Assembly: GCA_902729315.2 (NCBI GenBank) | Contig: LR746280.1 | Span: 1,542,501-1,606,500, forward strand | Direction: 5' to 3' | DNA: 64,000 nucleotides | From: Spirodela intermedia | Lineage: Eukaryota; Streptophyta; Magnoliopsida; Alismatales; Araceae | Shown: positions 45,278 to 59,200 of the stretch, in pieces | How the letters are laid out: each line of letters starts with the position of its first letter | Numbering within the stretch: the first letter of the stretch is position 1 | Translations under genes and position numbers: made by a program | Notes under the pieces: model-generated | Seen by the model: the letters and a program-made list of their open reading frames with translations, nothing else | Databases searched by the model: none | Told to the model about the DNA's origin: nothing

Positions 45278-45780
45278 TCACGTGTAGTTGATATGAATAC
45301 GTCCGATGCACTTGTCACCAATATCATGCCGAAATAATAACCTTGTATTTATCCAAAATTCTTTGTCGATGGTTTCAGGATCTTGGACAAAGATAAACAG
45401 TAGATCAACATGTTGCAAAAAATACCAACTAGCACGAAATTTCTCTTTAAGAAGACAATATTTATTTTTCTTAGATGCCATTCTACTTCAAAACCCCGAG
45501 CTAAGCTCCTTCCGGAATAAGACCTTAATCTGGTCTTTCATAGATCCGAGCAGTACAATAAATTCGAATAATGAAGGTCTGAGCAGGTCAATGCTATTGT
45601 ACAGTCAGTTGGACTTCTAACAATTTCAAGGATAGACAAAAGTATCCGAAGCTTATTCCTATTTTTCTAATTATATGCTGCAACATCAGCAGCAACAAAG
45701 CCCAATGGTAGGCAAGTTTCAGAACTAGGTTTATTACCTAGTTGCATGATGAAAATAGCGGTAATAGATGGCAGCGTACA
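45278..45780 (-). pseudogene. Unidentified decayed coding relic, copy 2
   Basis: Homologue of 35620-35969. Here the frame MASKKNKYCLLKEKFRASWY continues through QHVDLLFIFVQDPETIDKEF to a stop at 45278, where copy 1 has a nonsense codon. The upstream part (CIMQLGNKP) has an internal deletion and a 60-bp insertion separates the pieces. Family not recognised. Confidence 0.4.
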
Positions 45781-45859
45781 AAACCTATACCTGAACAGAA
45801 TCCTAGGTTGATTATCGGTACCTTTCAAATTGCATCTATAATGAAAGCGACCGTCAGCG

Positions 45860-45972
45860 AAAAATCACAAAGCTGTATCAGATGGGTTAATTTTCGGACC
45901 ACAATGGCATCAAAGAGAAAAATCACAAAGCTGTATCAGATGGGTTAATTTTTGGACCACAATGGCTTCAAA
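45860..45972. repeat. 58-bp tandem duplication
   Basis: Two copies of a unit containing AATCACAAAGCTGTATCAGA and GACCACAATGGC, starting near 45861 and 45919, with two differences. It lies at the right edge of the kinase duplication segment. Confidence 0.85.
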
Positions 45973-47103
45973 TGAACATAGATGCCGGATCAGGTAATGA
46001 GGTTATAAACAGAAAGGCAAAAGAAAGTGATTTAACATCTGGCATTCAACTTTTCGGTCCAGCAAATTTGATGAAGAGTATCTGGGGTCTGTTAGGACGA
46101 AGTCCCAATTTCAAATTGATAGTACCCAAAACTCAGTGAAGAACCATTTTGTAGGTTGGAACACACGAAGAAGAAATATAATCGAAATGAAAGAAAGAGA
46201 TTACAAACAAGATGAACATAAATTACGGTTCATGCGCCAAAGAAAAGGGCAGATGCAGGCCGCTTAAACAAGGCAAAAAGAGCTCCAGGTTACGACAGGT
46301 ATAGATTCCCTTCAAGAAGCAACGATTCCTAGTTGTCAACTTCGTGACACCAGATTTGGGATGGTCTTGAATTTATGACAAAAGGAGAACAACTAATCTC
46401 ACTTTGAATTTTCTAATATGTATCTTGACTCCAAACAACCGTACATACATGCAAGAACATAAACGTTCATAATAGCATTCCATCAACTTGGCTAGCACAT
46501 ATGAGAACACATCCTAAATAGCATTGAATGGTAGTTTCTGCAAATCATACACAGTGAATGAATCAGCTCGACTAATAAAGGAATATAAAACACACCATAA
46601 TCACGTAGATGGTTAGCTTCCAACACACAAGATGTAAAAAGAAAGAAAAACAATCCAATATGATCACGTGGGGAAGATTGATACAAAGAATTATAACATT
46701 TCATGACCCGCAAATGTCATTGCAAAAGGTAGCAGGCATCAATTGGGCATCTAGTTCAGTTTTTATTCGTCAATTCAATTAAAAGAAGATAAAATTGAAA
46801 CCCACTGCCTTGGTATAAGGCAACTCAAAAATTATCTAAATAAATTTTCCCATCAAAGTTCCAACTATGCAGGTCACTAGAGTATTAATCTTTTCTTTTT
46901 ATCAAAAGAAGATTCGTTCAGTGAAAATGATCCTGTGTATAACGAATATTACCAAAATGTGTTCAATGACACGCTTTCGAAACCAAACCACTACGCCTTG
47001 TTAAGCAAAATAAAGAAGTATTTCAAACACTGAAAGCCCCAAATTCCACATTCATCAGACAGAATAAGCCATACAATGATACCTGCATTTGAACTATTCA
47101 TGT
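45973..47103. other. Spacer and 3' UTR of the bromodomain gene
   Basis: AT-rich sequence with no recognisable gene. The part nearest 47103 is expected to be the 3' UTR of the minus-strand GTE gene. The minus frame at 46492-46713 has no similarity I know. Confidence 0.4.
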
Positions 47104-49361
47104 TCAAGGTGAATGCCCCGCATCTGATTCATAGGCTGAGGAACTGTCACTGTCAGAATCTGCAAGTATTTTCCACTGTGAGTCCATGAACCAATCACAG
47201 CGAGCACATAGTTGATAAATAAAACATATATATTGCCCCATGCATGCAATCAAACCTTGTGTAACCCCATGAATGGAAGACCTACCACTAGAGGATGATC
47301 CAGAATCACTTGTAGAGCTGCTTGAGCTGCTAGATCTACCAGCATCAGCGTTCTTCTCTACTGCTGGCCGCAACGGAGAGCCCACGTGCTTATCGTCTGC
47401 CATCCCTGTTCTCCATGTGGTTATTGCATTAGTTATCCACCCACAAAATGAGGAAACCAAACGGCGAATTTCAAACAGAACTACCTGTCCTAGTCTCTGG
47501 TGGCTCCCCAACAGCAGGAATTGAATCTGGTAAATTCTACCAAAAAGAAACAGATCAAACTATCATTTCTGTGCGAAGTACTGCTGTAGGTAAGAAGAAA
47601 TTAATGAAATAAGCATACCCTGTCTGGGACGTTTTTTAGTGACTCCATCCTGGCTAAAATAGCAAGTTCTGCCTTTCTCTTGTTCTTGCTCAAACTCTTC
47701 TTATAATTGGTTACAAATCTGTCAAGTTCCCAAAGAGTTTCATTATCAACACTGTCAATGTCCACTTCAATTTCATCATCATGCTGGCTTAAAGATGTGG
47801 TCCTCTTCTTGATAATTTGGACAATGCTGTCCAGCTTCTCTGAAGGGAGGCTCTGCAAGTTATTGCTCAGCTTCTGCTTCTCCTCATATGTCATATCCCT
47901 CTTGTTTGGGTCCTTTGCCTTCGGTTTCTTCATTGCAGGGGCACGAACCACTTGGGGTTTATAACTCAGAGGTTTTGGACTAATCTCCGGCACTAGAGGG
48001 TGTGTTGTGGATCCAGACCTCTCCAAGACCCTCATATCAAGAGGCTGTGGTGTTGTCTTACTAGGCATTGGATAAGGTACAACTGCATACTCGGCTTCTA
48101 TAGTAGGCCAGCGATCCTCAAATACTCTGGAGAGTTGCTCTGCCATTACGTGAACATCTTGACCCTTCGGATTGTAAGTCATCGCATTCTGGAAGGTAAG
48201 TCTAACATCCTCGGCAAACTCTCTTGGAGACTTATACAAGCTTTTGTCCAATCGAGCCTTAACAGTCCCAAGGTCCATTGGATGTTTGATGATGGTATAA
48301 TAGTCATGCAGGCCAAGGCCTTTGACATCCACCGGGGTATTGAAAACCCACCCATATTTGTGCTTCATCAACTTTGACAGCAGTGCAGAACAATTCTTGA
48401 AAGCCTGCGCATACTTCTTGCCTGTAGATGATACACTATTGTCTTCTTTAGGCACATTGTGCTTCTTATTACCACCGGACTTTGACTTCTTATGCGACTC
48501 AGCAGGTGGGAACTTATCCTTCCCAAGAAGAAAGTCAGAGTTCCTGTAATACTGATTGGCCTTTGGCGTTCTCTTCTCTTTCTCCACAACCTCGCTTACA
48601 CTGTTGTTTTCCACCTGTGTCGCAGCAATTGAGACACTGAGCTGCCGGCGCAGGGAGGCAGCAGATACAGCCTCGGAATTAGTCGCAGGTCTCTTCGTGC
48701 CCACAGTATGATAAGCATTGTTGGCGGAAAGCTGAGACTGGCTGTATCCTGCAATTGACGCCGGAACAGCAGACGTGGCTACCTGAAGCTCACGAGCCTC
48801 AAGTCTCTTGACCAAGGCACGAACTTGATCGAGCTCCTGGTTGAGCTTGAGGCGGAGCTCGTGAACTTCATGCCGACTCTTGGAGGCAAGGTTGATCAGC
48901 ATACGACCCTGATGACCTTCATTACCATCCTTCTGGGAGTTTGCTGGGCGACTCCCGTTGTTGTGATTCACATGTTGGTGGTTCGTGTGGTTGCTTGGAG
49001 CAACAACATCACGGTTAGACGTGGACGGAGGATTTTGCCGGCGGCCGTTGTCATTTAGACTGGAGGCATCATCCCCAGAAGCTGCCGACTCGAAGCTGGA
49101 AAGCTGCTGCTCATGATGCTGATGTGAAGAAGGAGCGGGCTGCTGGATAGAGGAGTTGACGTCCTCAGTGGTGGTGGCTACTGTATGCTGAGAGGAGACA
49201 GGAGGCTCAGGCTGCTGCTGACGGTTCTGCGGGGTTGCCGGATTATTCGACTTGCCGGAGGACTTGTGAAATTTTCTGGTGTACACCTTGTTCTCTCCCC
49301 ACCTATGCTTCTCCCGCGATCCATCTCCTCCGCCGCTACCGACCAGAGGCCCCGACGCCAT
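47104..49361 (-). CDS. GTE bromodomain and NET-domain transcription regulator
   Basis: Four exons on the minus strand, 49361-47619, 47536-47485, 47405-47286 and 47159-47104, give 656 aa. A low-complexity Gln/Ser/His/Asn-rich N-terminus carries a conserved helix (EVHELRLKLNQELDQVRALV, about residue 175). A bromodomain follows at about 320-430 (NCSALLSKLMKHKYGWVF, then DYYTIIKHPMDLGTVKARL and AMTYNPKGQDVH, with the acetyl-lysine-binding Asn in TYNP). Next is a NET domain at about 488-555 (MTYEEKQKLSNNLQSLP). The C-terminus is Ser/Asp-rich (SSSSSSSTSDSGSSSSG; ends SDAGHSP). This is the plant GTE group of BET-like nuclear proteins, which bind acetylated histones and regulate cell cycle and development. 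It is closest to GTE4/GTE3-type members; the exact member is uncertain. ATG 49361 (MASGPLVG) is preferred over the in-frame Met 15 codons upstream. Confidence 0.9.
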
Positions 49362-49687
49362 ACATACATGCAAAACCCCCCAGAACCGAGAAGAGAGGAA
49401 GCACAAATCCCTGCGAAGGAGGACGGATACCCTCCGACCTTAAACGAACCCTCAAAACCTAGTGATTCTGAAATTGGAACGAAACAGGGGGTTTCTAGGG
49501 TTTCCAGGGTTCAAGAACACGAACTGATACCTCCCGAGCCCTAGATCCGGGGGAGAATATTCCGATCGGAGGCAGCGACGACAGCCCGCACGATTCAAGA
49601 AGGACGACGAGGTGGCGAGGAAGATGAGGAGACCTTTGAGGATCACTATGCGTTTTGTTTACCTCCAAGGTGCTCGCTCGTATGCGC

Positions 49688-49722
<35 letters not shown>

Positions 49723-50262
49723 ACACAAACACACACACAGAGGACCGCCTCTGCCGAGACCTTCCCCCTTCTCTATTAAATGCAGATCAGATAATCGGGC
49801 ACTCACACGTGCGACCTAAATAGAAGCGGTGACCGTTTCGGCCTCTCCACACCGACATAGGAGTCGGACGAGCTCCCACGTGACAGCCCAACATACCAAT
49901 TGGACCCCGAAGCCAATATCATGGCCCATTAGCCCTTCCAGGAGTGAGCCCATTGTCGCATTGCAACGGTCAAAACACCAACGGTAACCCCCGCCCCCCA
50001 AATTTAACCCTAATCTCAGAGAACCAGGAAGAAGACGACGAAGAAGGAATTCTCGATTCACAGAGCCTACGACGAGGGTTTCTGAAAACTTTTCCGGCCA
50101 GACGAAGAGCTCCGATCCCCCCATCCACATCATACATAGAGAGAGAGTGAGAGAGACAGAGAGAGAGAGAGAGAGAGGTTAGAATGGAGAGAATAAATAA
50201 CCATTCTCTCGGGGGGGCTTCATCGCCGGGAAGAAGGGCGCCGGAAGGAAGAGGAAGAAGCG
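49362..50262 (-). promoter_or_regulatory. GTE promoter/5' UTR and API5 3' region
   Basis: Only about 900 bp separate the GTE start codon from the API5 stop codon. The stretch holds the GTE 5' leader with a short GGGTTTCTAGGGTTT motif near 49490 (rc AAACCCTA, a telo-box, common in plant growth-gene leaders), (GA)n at about 49690-49720, ATGGCCC near 49921, and another (GA)n at about 50135-50177 close to the API5 end. Confidence 0.5.
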
Positions 50263-53200
50263 TCAGCGGAAGCTCCGGCCTCTGCCGCGGCCGCCCCAGC
50301 CGCGACCTCTGCCGCTGCTCCGGCCGCCGCGGGAGGAGAGGCCCTCGAGGGCTCTGTTCACGAGCTGGTTCTTGAAGGCCGCCCCCTCCGATCGAGCCTT
50401 CTTGGGGGCCTGATTCGCGCGAGGGCCCATCGTCGCGGAGGCCGTTCTCTTCTCTCTGCAAGCCCAACGGAGAGGTTTCAATACCAAGAGGAAAGGGGAG
50501 AGAGAGGAGGTCGAAGAGGGACGTGAAGGCTCGGCGGTCCCTCACCCCACGAGGGTGCCTGCGGCGGCGGCGGCTTTGCTCGGCGGTGGCTTCGGCGTCT
50601 CCTTCCACGAGAGAGTGATCTTCTCGTCCCCGATGAACGAAGGGGCCTTCGAATGCAGCGGCTAGAGAGAGAAACAGGCGATGAATTAACTATCATGCAG
50701 AGCCACGAGAGAGAAATGATGACTGAAATCTAGAGAGAGAGAGAGAGAGAGAGTATCATATCCACCTGGGTCATTGCTAGAATGTTGTTGCAGACCCGGA
50801 GCCCGGTCGTGGTGTTCTGCTTTTCGGTCTTCTGCGTGTGTTCCAGGAAGAGAGATGAATACAACAGATGCGAACCAGTTCAAGGAGAGGAGTTCAAGAG
50901 AGACTCACGATCTTGGCCTTGTCTTCTTCGGTCTTCGCGGCATTCATCGCCTTGTTGTGCTCCGCCATTCCCTGAGTAAGCTTCTTTATGGCGCCCTTCA
51001 CCAGTTCTTCAGTGTACTTCAACCTGTCTCATCAGAAAGTTGGGGATCAGAGAAACTGTTGACAAAAAATTCGTCATTTTTCTGCATGAACAAAATCATA
51101 TTTACTTAAACACATCAAAAATTGACAAAAATTCAACGGAAATTGGCCGGATTAAATCAGATGAAGACGATCCGATCATACGGGAGAAGAAGTTCATATC
51201 CAAGGATCTGATGGAAGGAGGCTCTCTGAACAAGATGCACCTTCTGAAAACTTCACTGCATTCCGTGCAGTTGATCAAGAACACTGCCATTAAAATGTTG
51301 TTACCCTATTTCATAATCACCATGATGTGGGTAGCTCAGCAACCTGTGATCAGTGTATATGATGATACATTACCCTTCGACCAAGAAACATGTTTCTGCA
51401 AAGGGTGGGAACGCTTAGGCTGACCACCCTGTGACAATACCGGGTTTTAGAAATTCTTCCTCGTTTCCATATTCTCCTTCCACTTCTGGGTGTGTAGCAG
51501 ATGAGTTGACCTTCATTTTTTTCTACAGATGATAACACGAAAGGATGAACCAGAGATTTATGTGATCGTACTTCCAACTTACTTGTTGCGAAGGGATCCA
51601 ACATGAAATCGTCAAAAACCTAAAACCCAAATATCTGCATGAAGAATGAACAGCCATGTTTGCTTCGAAATCTGGCGAGGGTGAAAATGTGCATGAAAAA
51701 TGTCTTTCCTTGGGGTGAGATCATGAAAGAATTGCCTGGAATCTAGAGGAAGTTTACTGGCAAAGATAGATCCATACTGAAGATCGAAGATTACAAAGCG
51801 ACGTCTGGGTTCTTGTCAGACTTTCTAAAGTAGATGACGGAGCATTGATCCCATCGAGAGTGCAGCAGGAATGATGGTAGATCCACTGCACCACGTAGTT
51901 CTTGGGAAAATATTATCTAATACTAGCCTATGACACTATCAGAGTGCAGAGATTTAAATTTATAAAATAACGGTGAAAGTATACTCCCTACTTTATTTAG
52001 AAAAAAACCCCAACCTTTGTCTGTGTAAATGCCAGCAATAAAAGGTGTAGCTTGAATTTAAATCGACTTATTTCTCACAGACTCCGCTTGGCTGCATTAA
52101 AATAATATTTTTATCTATTCCAGAGAAAGTGTTCTTCCAACAAGGAGATGAATATAACAGTAACGCAGTGAAAGATGAAGGAACCACTAAATGCTTACAT
52201 TCTTAGCACAACAGGGAATAAAAGCACTGAAACATGGATTACCTCTCGGTGAAATCTTTGTAATTTTCTGAAAAATCCTCCCCGAGTCTGTCTGACGGTT
52301 GACCGGTCACAATCTTGTAACCACAGAGACTGTTGGTGGAGTTGGGAGTCTGCACCATGATTTCTGAATAAAAGGAATGCTAGAAGCAGAAATTCGTAGA
52401 AGGCCACACAAAAAGAGCCGTGATTACCTTATGAGCCAAATGGTGGAATGTATAGAGAAGGCACTCAACATAACTAAAGTTCATTCCTTCTCCTGCTTTC
52501 TTCCGAGACATGAACTTCTGCATGATGGGAGAGAGAGAGAGAGAGAGCGCAACATCAATAAGGTATTCCAGAAAGAAATGGTGGGAAAATAAGTAATGAG
52601 CTTAGGGAAGTGAAATACTAAAGCTCGATGTAAAAATGGCATGTAAATTATGACATATAGCAGAGATAAAAAAGTACAACTGAATAATAAAAATAAGATC
52701 ATATTCCAAATCAGATCATTAAGAACTGAAACTCGCAATTTTGTGAAAAAGGAGCACCTTCAGAAGTTGTACAATAGATGGAAGAATCTGGCGTGAATCC
52801 TGAGGCATTGCATACGGTGAGCAACCAGCAAGTGTCTTGAGCAAATCTTGCTTTCGTTCTTCAGGAAGCTGAACATGAAAAGGTAACCGGTAAACATGCA
52901 AGAATATCACCAAAAAAATGGAATTTGCTTTTCAGCCATCATATATCTTGTAATGAAAATAGGGAAATTAAATGTCCGTACATCATACACTAAACAGTGC
53001 CTGACATTTGCTATTCAGCAATGAGTTTAGACGCAACTGAGAAAAATGTTACTGTGAGGTTGAAAGAAAATAAGGTAGAGACACATGATTTGTTTCATGA
53101 TGCTCACAGTATCACTGGGAGAAGCAAAACCAACCAGTTCATAGTAGAGCAGTTGAAATGGCTTACATAAGCATACTTCACTACCTATACTTCTGATGAA

Positions 53201-56200
53201 CAATAATTTTGAGTAAACTATATCCCTTTGCACATTTTTATTCAACTCGTCAGAAAAACATAATACAACTGCAGACTAAGTGATATGAAGATGTCTTGTT
53301 ACCCTCCGAAATAACAGATATTGAAGAAAGCATATCAACTTTCTCACTGACCAGGACTGTAAAGATGTGGCAACAAACAAACAAAAAATTGCAGAAGGCC
53401 AATAGTGAACAACTGAAGATCACTACCATGGCTTAAAGATATACAAAAGGATAGGAATCATGCACTTCAAGCAATTCACAGCAACTTAGTGGATTGATGA
53501 ATGAGCGGCCTTCGGAGGATTCTTTGATAGATGATATTTTCCTATCAGCTCTAGATGCTCATAGATTCATCTCTCCAAAAAGGTAGGTTTAAGCTCAGGG
53601 AAGTTTTTCACCAATGCAAATGCGTGTGAAAATGAGCTAAAAGGTTAAATAGCTTTTTTAGCTACTTTTGGATATATGCTTAACTTAGTCCCTTTAAAGA
53701 GGGTGAAGTCAAGAAAAGAAAACTAATTTGAAAATGAGGGACTCAATTACTTAAAAAAAATGCCAGACTACAAGATGTAAACTTCCTAAACCGTCACGTA
53801 CATGGACTTGGAAAAAGAGTCTCCAAATGATAGATACATTTAGCCAATCATATGCTCCTCTAAAAAATAAAAGAATATGCCACTGTTTGAAGAAAAACAC
53901 TAGCAGTGATATGTTTCCCTGTCAGAAATCTGGCTAGAAACTAACCAACGAGACTCAAGAGAGCTATTTTGGAGCAGAATCAAGTTTTTGTTGGGCAAAC
54001 CAACACCAAAGGAGTAACAATTCTTTTAACAAAAAAGCTAAGTTTCAACAGCCATCCTACCGAGTTTTCCACAAAAAGGAGTTAACAAAACGATTCAGAT
54101 GCTATTCGCAATTTTTCTAACAGCCGATAGAACTTCCCCAAAATACATGAAAAGGGAAGTGAAAAAAAAGCCCCAACATTATCAATTACAAATGCTAATT
54201 CTACCTCCCTGACAAATAGTTAAGATACTAGCCATTAACCTATTTTCACGGCGGTATTCTGCTTCATTTCTCACGTTGTTCTTTCTGCTCCCTCTCTTCC
54301 CCTCTCCATCTAATAACTCTTTTCTCGTTTTCGTTCCACTTCACTCTCTATTACTATCCTTTTATTCTCACTTCTTTCCTTTTTCCCTGTCATTTAATTT
54401 TGTTATCCAGGGTTCATCTGAACAGGGCACTCAAAGATAATCAGGAACATAAATCCGAGCCAATTCATCAAGCCTAGGTCTCAGAGAGTATCCAGATGAA
54501 GATTGATAACTTATAATTATTAATGAAAACTGGAAAAAAATAGGTCTCGTTAGAGCAGGAATTCATAATAAATACCTTGTCAAAAACAGGAATCACACAT
54601 TTGTTATAGTAACTGAGAAACTTGCTGCTTGATGCACCTCTCTGGAGAAAAACAAATCGTCATTTAAAAAATAAATAGAAAGAATCTATGATAAGAGAAC
54701 AAAATAGTCCAACCTAGCAGAAAGAAAAACGTTTGGCATCCTACACATACCATAAAATATGGAACAGCCATGAACATACACGAAATCAATCGGTCTATAT
54801 GGTCAATATCAGAAACCTGCAGGACAGATTTAAGAGCACATTAGCAAGACCAAGAAACAAAGAATCCAAATGCAGTGCTTAGAACCACATGCATCTCAAA
54901 AATGTGTAACGTGAAGCGAAAAATCATAAGGTCTCTCCCATTTGGATCTCTTCAGAGGTAACCTGTTCCTTAGACATCACAGCCTTCAAAACAATTTTTG
55001 AAAATGTTTTATTTGCACAGTAATTTAACAAAACATATTATCGAGACCCTTTTGCTAACATAGCTGCACAATTTTAAAAAGGTGACATGAATTAAATAAT
55101 AATAATTACTTACATTAAATTGCACATCTAGATCAGCTTGCCCCTCAATGATTTCAATAAGTTCCTGAATGCGGTCTGGAGGAGCACTTTCTCCAAAAAT
55201 GCTCAAACTGCTGAGGAAGTCCATAAACAATTTGAATTCTGCACCAGTGACATCTCGCAAACTCTGAAAACACATAGTGCATTTAAATTTACGGGTATGA
55301 TTGATACCCAAAAAATATTTTAAAATAGAACATGTCTGATGCATCTATTATGAAAAGACAACACTCAGAACAAGAGTTTAAAAATTCACATATATGGGCA
55401 CTTGTATAAACGAACCAACTCAACTACTAGCAAAAATGATCTCCAAGTCTAGAAAATATAAACCAAAAATACCTTTTTAACTAAATCTGTCACATGTCTT
55501 TCCATTTGCTCTTGAGGCTTTAGAAGCTCCGCTTTGAGAGGAAACACCTGGAATGGACATAATTTGGTAAATTGAAGTTTAAACACAAACAATATGTACC
55601 TTTGGATATTATTGTAAAGTTTTGAGTAAAGAATCAAGAAACATACTTTGTCCTTGAGGAAATAAATAACCTTCTCACGGATATTCTCATCACTTGATTC
55701 AACATGCTTAAACAAGCCTGACAGGGAAGCTGCAAAAGTTCAAAAACACGCATTAAAAGGAGAGCATCACCTGAGTACTGAATTATCATGAACAAGTTCC
55801 TTGAGGTTCCTAAATCAGCGGGACAACAAAGAATTTGATCGTTGTAAATGAACCTCAAGAGGCACGAAAAGACCAATATTATATTTTCCATCTTTTAAAA
55901 TGTGAAAAATTGAATTTCCCTCGCCTAAGATTTTTTGAACCCAGATGAGAATAGTTGTGGAAAACTAGGCAATGAATTGAGACCACTCAGGAACAAAGAA
56001 ATGAAGTCATCTGGAATGTCAATTTCACTAATAGAAGCAACATGTCCCCTCTTGCCAAAATATTCCTGATCCTTTAGAATTCACATCAAGCGATTCCATT
56101 ACTCAAAATGATAGATTCCTAAAGTGGAAAATTGTCGATTTTTTTCATTCCACACTCTGAAATTCAACTATTAAAAAACAAAACGTTTCATATTTATTGG

Positions 56201-59200
56201 ATATACGAAATAAAATATCAGGTAAAAGACAATTCAGCAGTAGCATGAATTTGTGAGTTTTCCTGCAAGATTTTTTGTTTAACATAGAGCATTTTTACGG
56301 CTTAGCATTCAGTAAAGAATAAAAGCAAATCTCAAATGATGAATCTTATATTATTCCAACGATACACATTACCTTTCGCATCTTGTCTCAAAAGAGACAT
56401 GAGAGCCTTGTGCACAGCATCACGCTCCACATTTTCCTCTTTAAGGAAAAAATATAGTTAATATTGCAGAAATCGATAAGAACTCTGAAACACACAAAAA
56501 CAAAAACTTACCAGCTACCAAAAGTTGACCGAGGACATCAACAATTTTAGTAACATAATCGGGTGTATCTTTACATAGAAGAGGAAGTCCACGAATGGCT
56601 TGAACCCTGATCTGTAACATAAATAAGGAAACTTCATTTTAGTTCCATTCATAAAAAACATTAAGCATCTGCAAGGAGCACTGGAGAAAAGGGGAAAATA
56701 TCACAGCCTCATATGGCAAGCACTATAATTTCATTAAGAACCAAAAAGTTCATGTGGCCATCTGTCAGAAGAAGAAGAGATTGAAGAAATTTCAAAACAA
56801 AAAGCAAAATTTTCGGGCAACAACTTGCACGAAAAAAAGCAATCCATTGTATATATTCTGAACTTTAAAAAAAAATGATACCGGTGTAATTTCGAATGAG
56901 TCCAGATATGAATAGGGGAAGCAGAGCCAACAAGTATTCGCTTCCAAGCTGTTTGATTCTTGCATGCCTAGGTTTCATCTACCCCAGCATGTTATCCACA
57001 GTATAAGTTCAGCAAGACTCTAGAAGTGAGGACAACGAAAAATTACTCCCACATGGAGTATTTGGTCTTATTAACAGATAAATCAGCTTTTATGCACCAA
57101 ACATTCATCAGGAGCAAAGAAAACCCAAATTTCAATACGGCTCCAACCGTAAATTGTTGTCCCGGATGGAGATACCAGTGATATGAAATGGACTGGCGTA
57201 TTTCCAAGGAGATGCGTTTGTATACTATGGAGAACAGGCCAAAAACTAATAGTGCTAATTAAGATGATCCTTCCAAAGCATGAATCAGACAACAAACTAA
57301 ATTAGACACGATTAAGTAAAAATGAATGAAGACCAGACTATTATATTCCAGGGGAGACTCTAAAATAGAGTTCGGATATGTTGCAACCAATTACAACGGT
57401 TTTCTCCCAGCCTCAAGGTAATCAAGACAACAGAACCAAAAAGAAGAAAAGAAAAACAATAAGAACATATCTTTCATTCTACTGCAGCCACCGGTGCTCA
57501 CACTTCAGCCTCCCACAGGTACGATTTGCTAAGTACTACTGTGGCTACCACAAGCATTCCATTTTCTTTAGGATCTAAGTTCCCCATTATTTCTTAATTT
57601 CTCTCTGCTACAATTTCCCTTTCGTCTCTCTTTTTCCATCTCCACATCTTCATCCTATCCCTTCCTCTAAGATTTTAGAGGAAACAGCACTACCAAATTT
57701 TCTGCGTAGACTTTATGCAGCACCAGAAAAAAATCAATGGAAAAAGGGTAAAATCCAAATTAGCTCGATATCTCTCTCAAAAGTCATGCTCTTTTGAAGA
57801 ATAATATAAATGGAGAGGGCTCCAAAACAATCCTTCATCAGATATTCAGAAGTCTACAACCAAACGATTGGATAGTCGTATATAAGCACCTCATGGTAAT
57901 ATCGAATGTGACGGGTTCAAATGAGTGAAATAATAATTTTTATTAGAATAATAAAATAAAATATAGTCCAGACTAACAGTGGCAACAAAAAAATAGAAGA
58001 ATGCATGTAAAGATAAAAGAAGAACAGTAACACGCTGTATAACATGGGCATGTAAGTTATGGTCAATCTGAAATTACAACTGTGTTTAAGCATACTGACA
58101 AACTACCAACGTAGTTTCTCTCGTAAAGCACCAAATAACTCAAGAATCTGTCTTCGGCTACCTTCAAAATAGGCTAACTTAAGAAAGTCTAGGATTGCCT
58201 GCAATTATTCTAAAAAAACAAACACTCGATATTGAAGCATACAATAGTCTGAGCCACTACCAAACAGCAACAGAAATTTAACAAGCATCTTCACTTCTCA
58301 CGGAAAAAAGCAATATGATAGTAGATATGGAGATAGGCCGTCAAAAGGTGAAACCTGAATTAGTGAGAAATAGATTGAGAATGCAGATGGCACACATTGC
58401 ATTCCGAAAGTGGATGGGAATTACAAATACATGTGTTACAGAGAGAAAGGTGTCGTTCGAAATTATGAAGTCTGATTAGGGAGAGATCCCGTTTATTAAA
58501 ATTGACGCATAACCGAAATTCCCACGGGTTAGTAGATATATGTCACAATGTGAAATTCAGGCATGAAATGGTCATCTTTTAAAGGACTAAACCAGCTAAC
58601 AAGAGTGATACTGAAGAGACCGGAAAAAGATCCTAACTTTAAGAAGCTCTATTTTCACATAAAGGAGGATGAAATACTGCTGCAAGGGCATTACATTATC
58701 TCGTCACCAAAACAGCTCGTGCACCCGAGCTCATCAAAATTCGACATTTACTTTTGGAGGATATTTTCCGGATAGTGAGCACCACGTTTTATTTTTCTAC
58801 AAAAGTACCGTTTTCGGGGAAAGAGACCATCCCCATCAGAATGAAAATTGTTAAAGAACCAAACCAGCTCTTCTTCAATTTATGAAATGTCTTATAAATT
58901 TTCCTGTATATTTTACTCGCCTGTCCGACTAAAAGGTGTTTTAAACTAAATATGAAAAACAATATTCCGTTGGAACTAGTAGGAGCGTTTAGAGAAACTA
59001 CGTGTTCAGTTATTTTCTACGCTTATACAAATCTCCCTTTCATACTTCCTCTTCCAAACTTTCCTTTTCCCCTCTTTATGACTTTCAACATTAAATATGT
59101 GATGAACCTAAGCAAAAACTTATTTCAATGTTTAAAATTTATAAGTAGGAAGCCATCTTTATGGAGAAAACAATTGTTTTAGAGGTTAATAAAACGAATT

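Noticed and set aside
49970-50608. 212-codon minus-strand frame overlapping the API5 end
   Set aside because: Different frame from the API5 exons 15-16, which match the family; crosses their splice sites.
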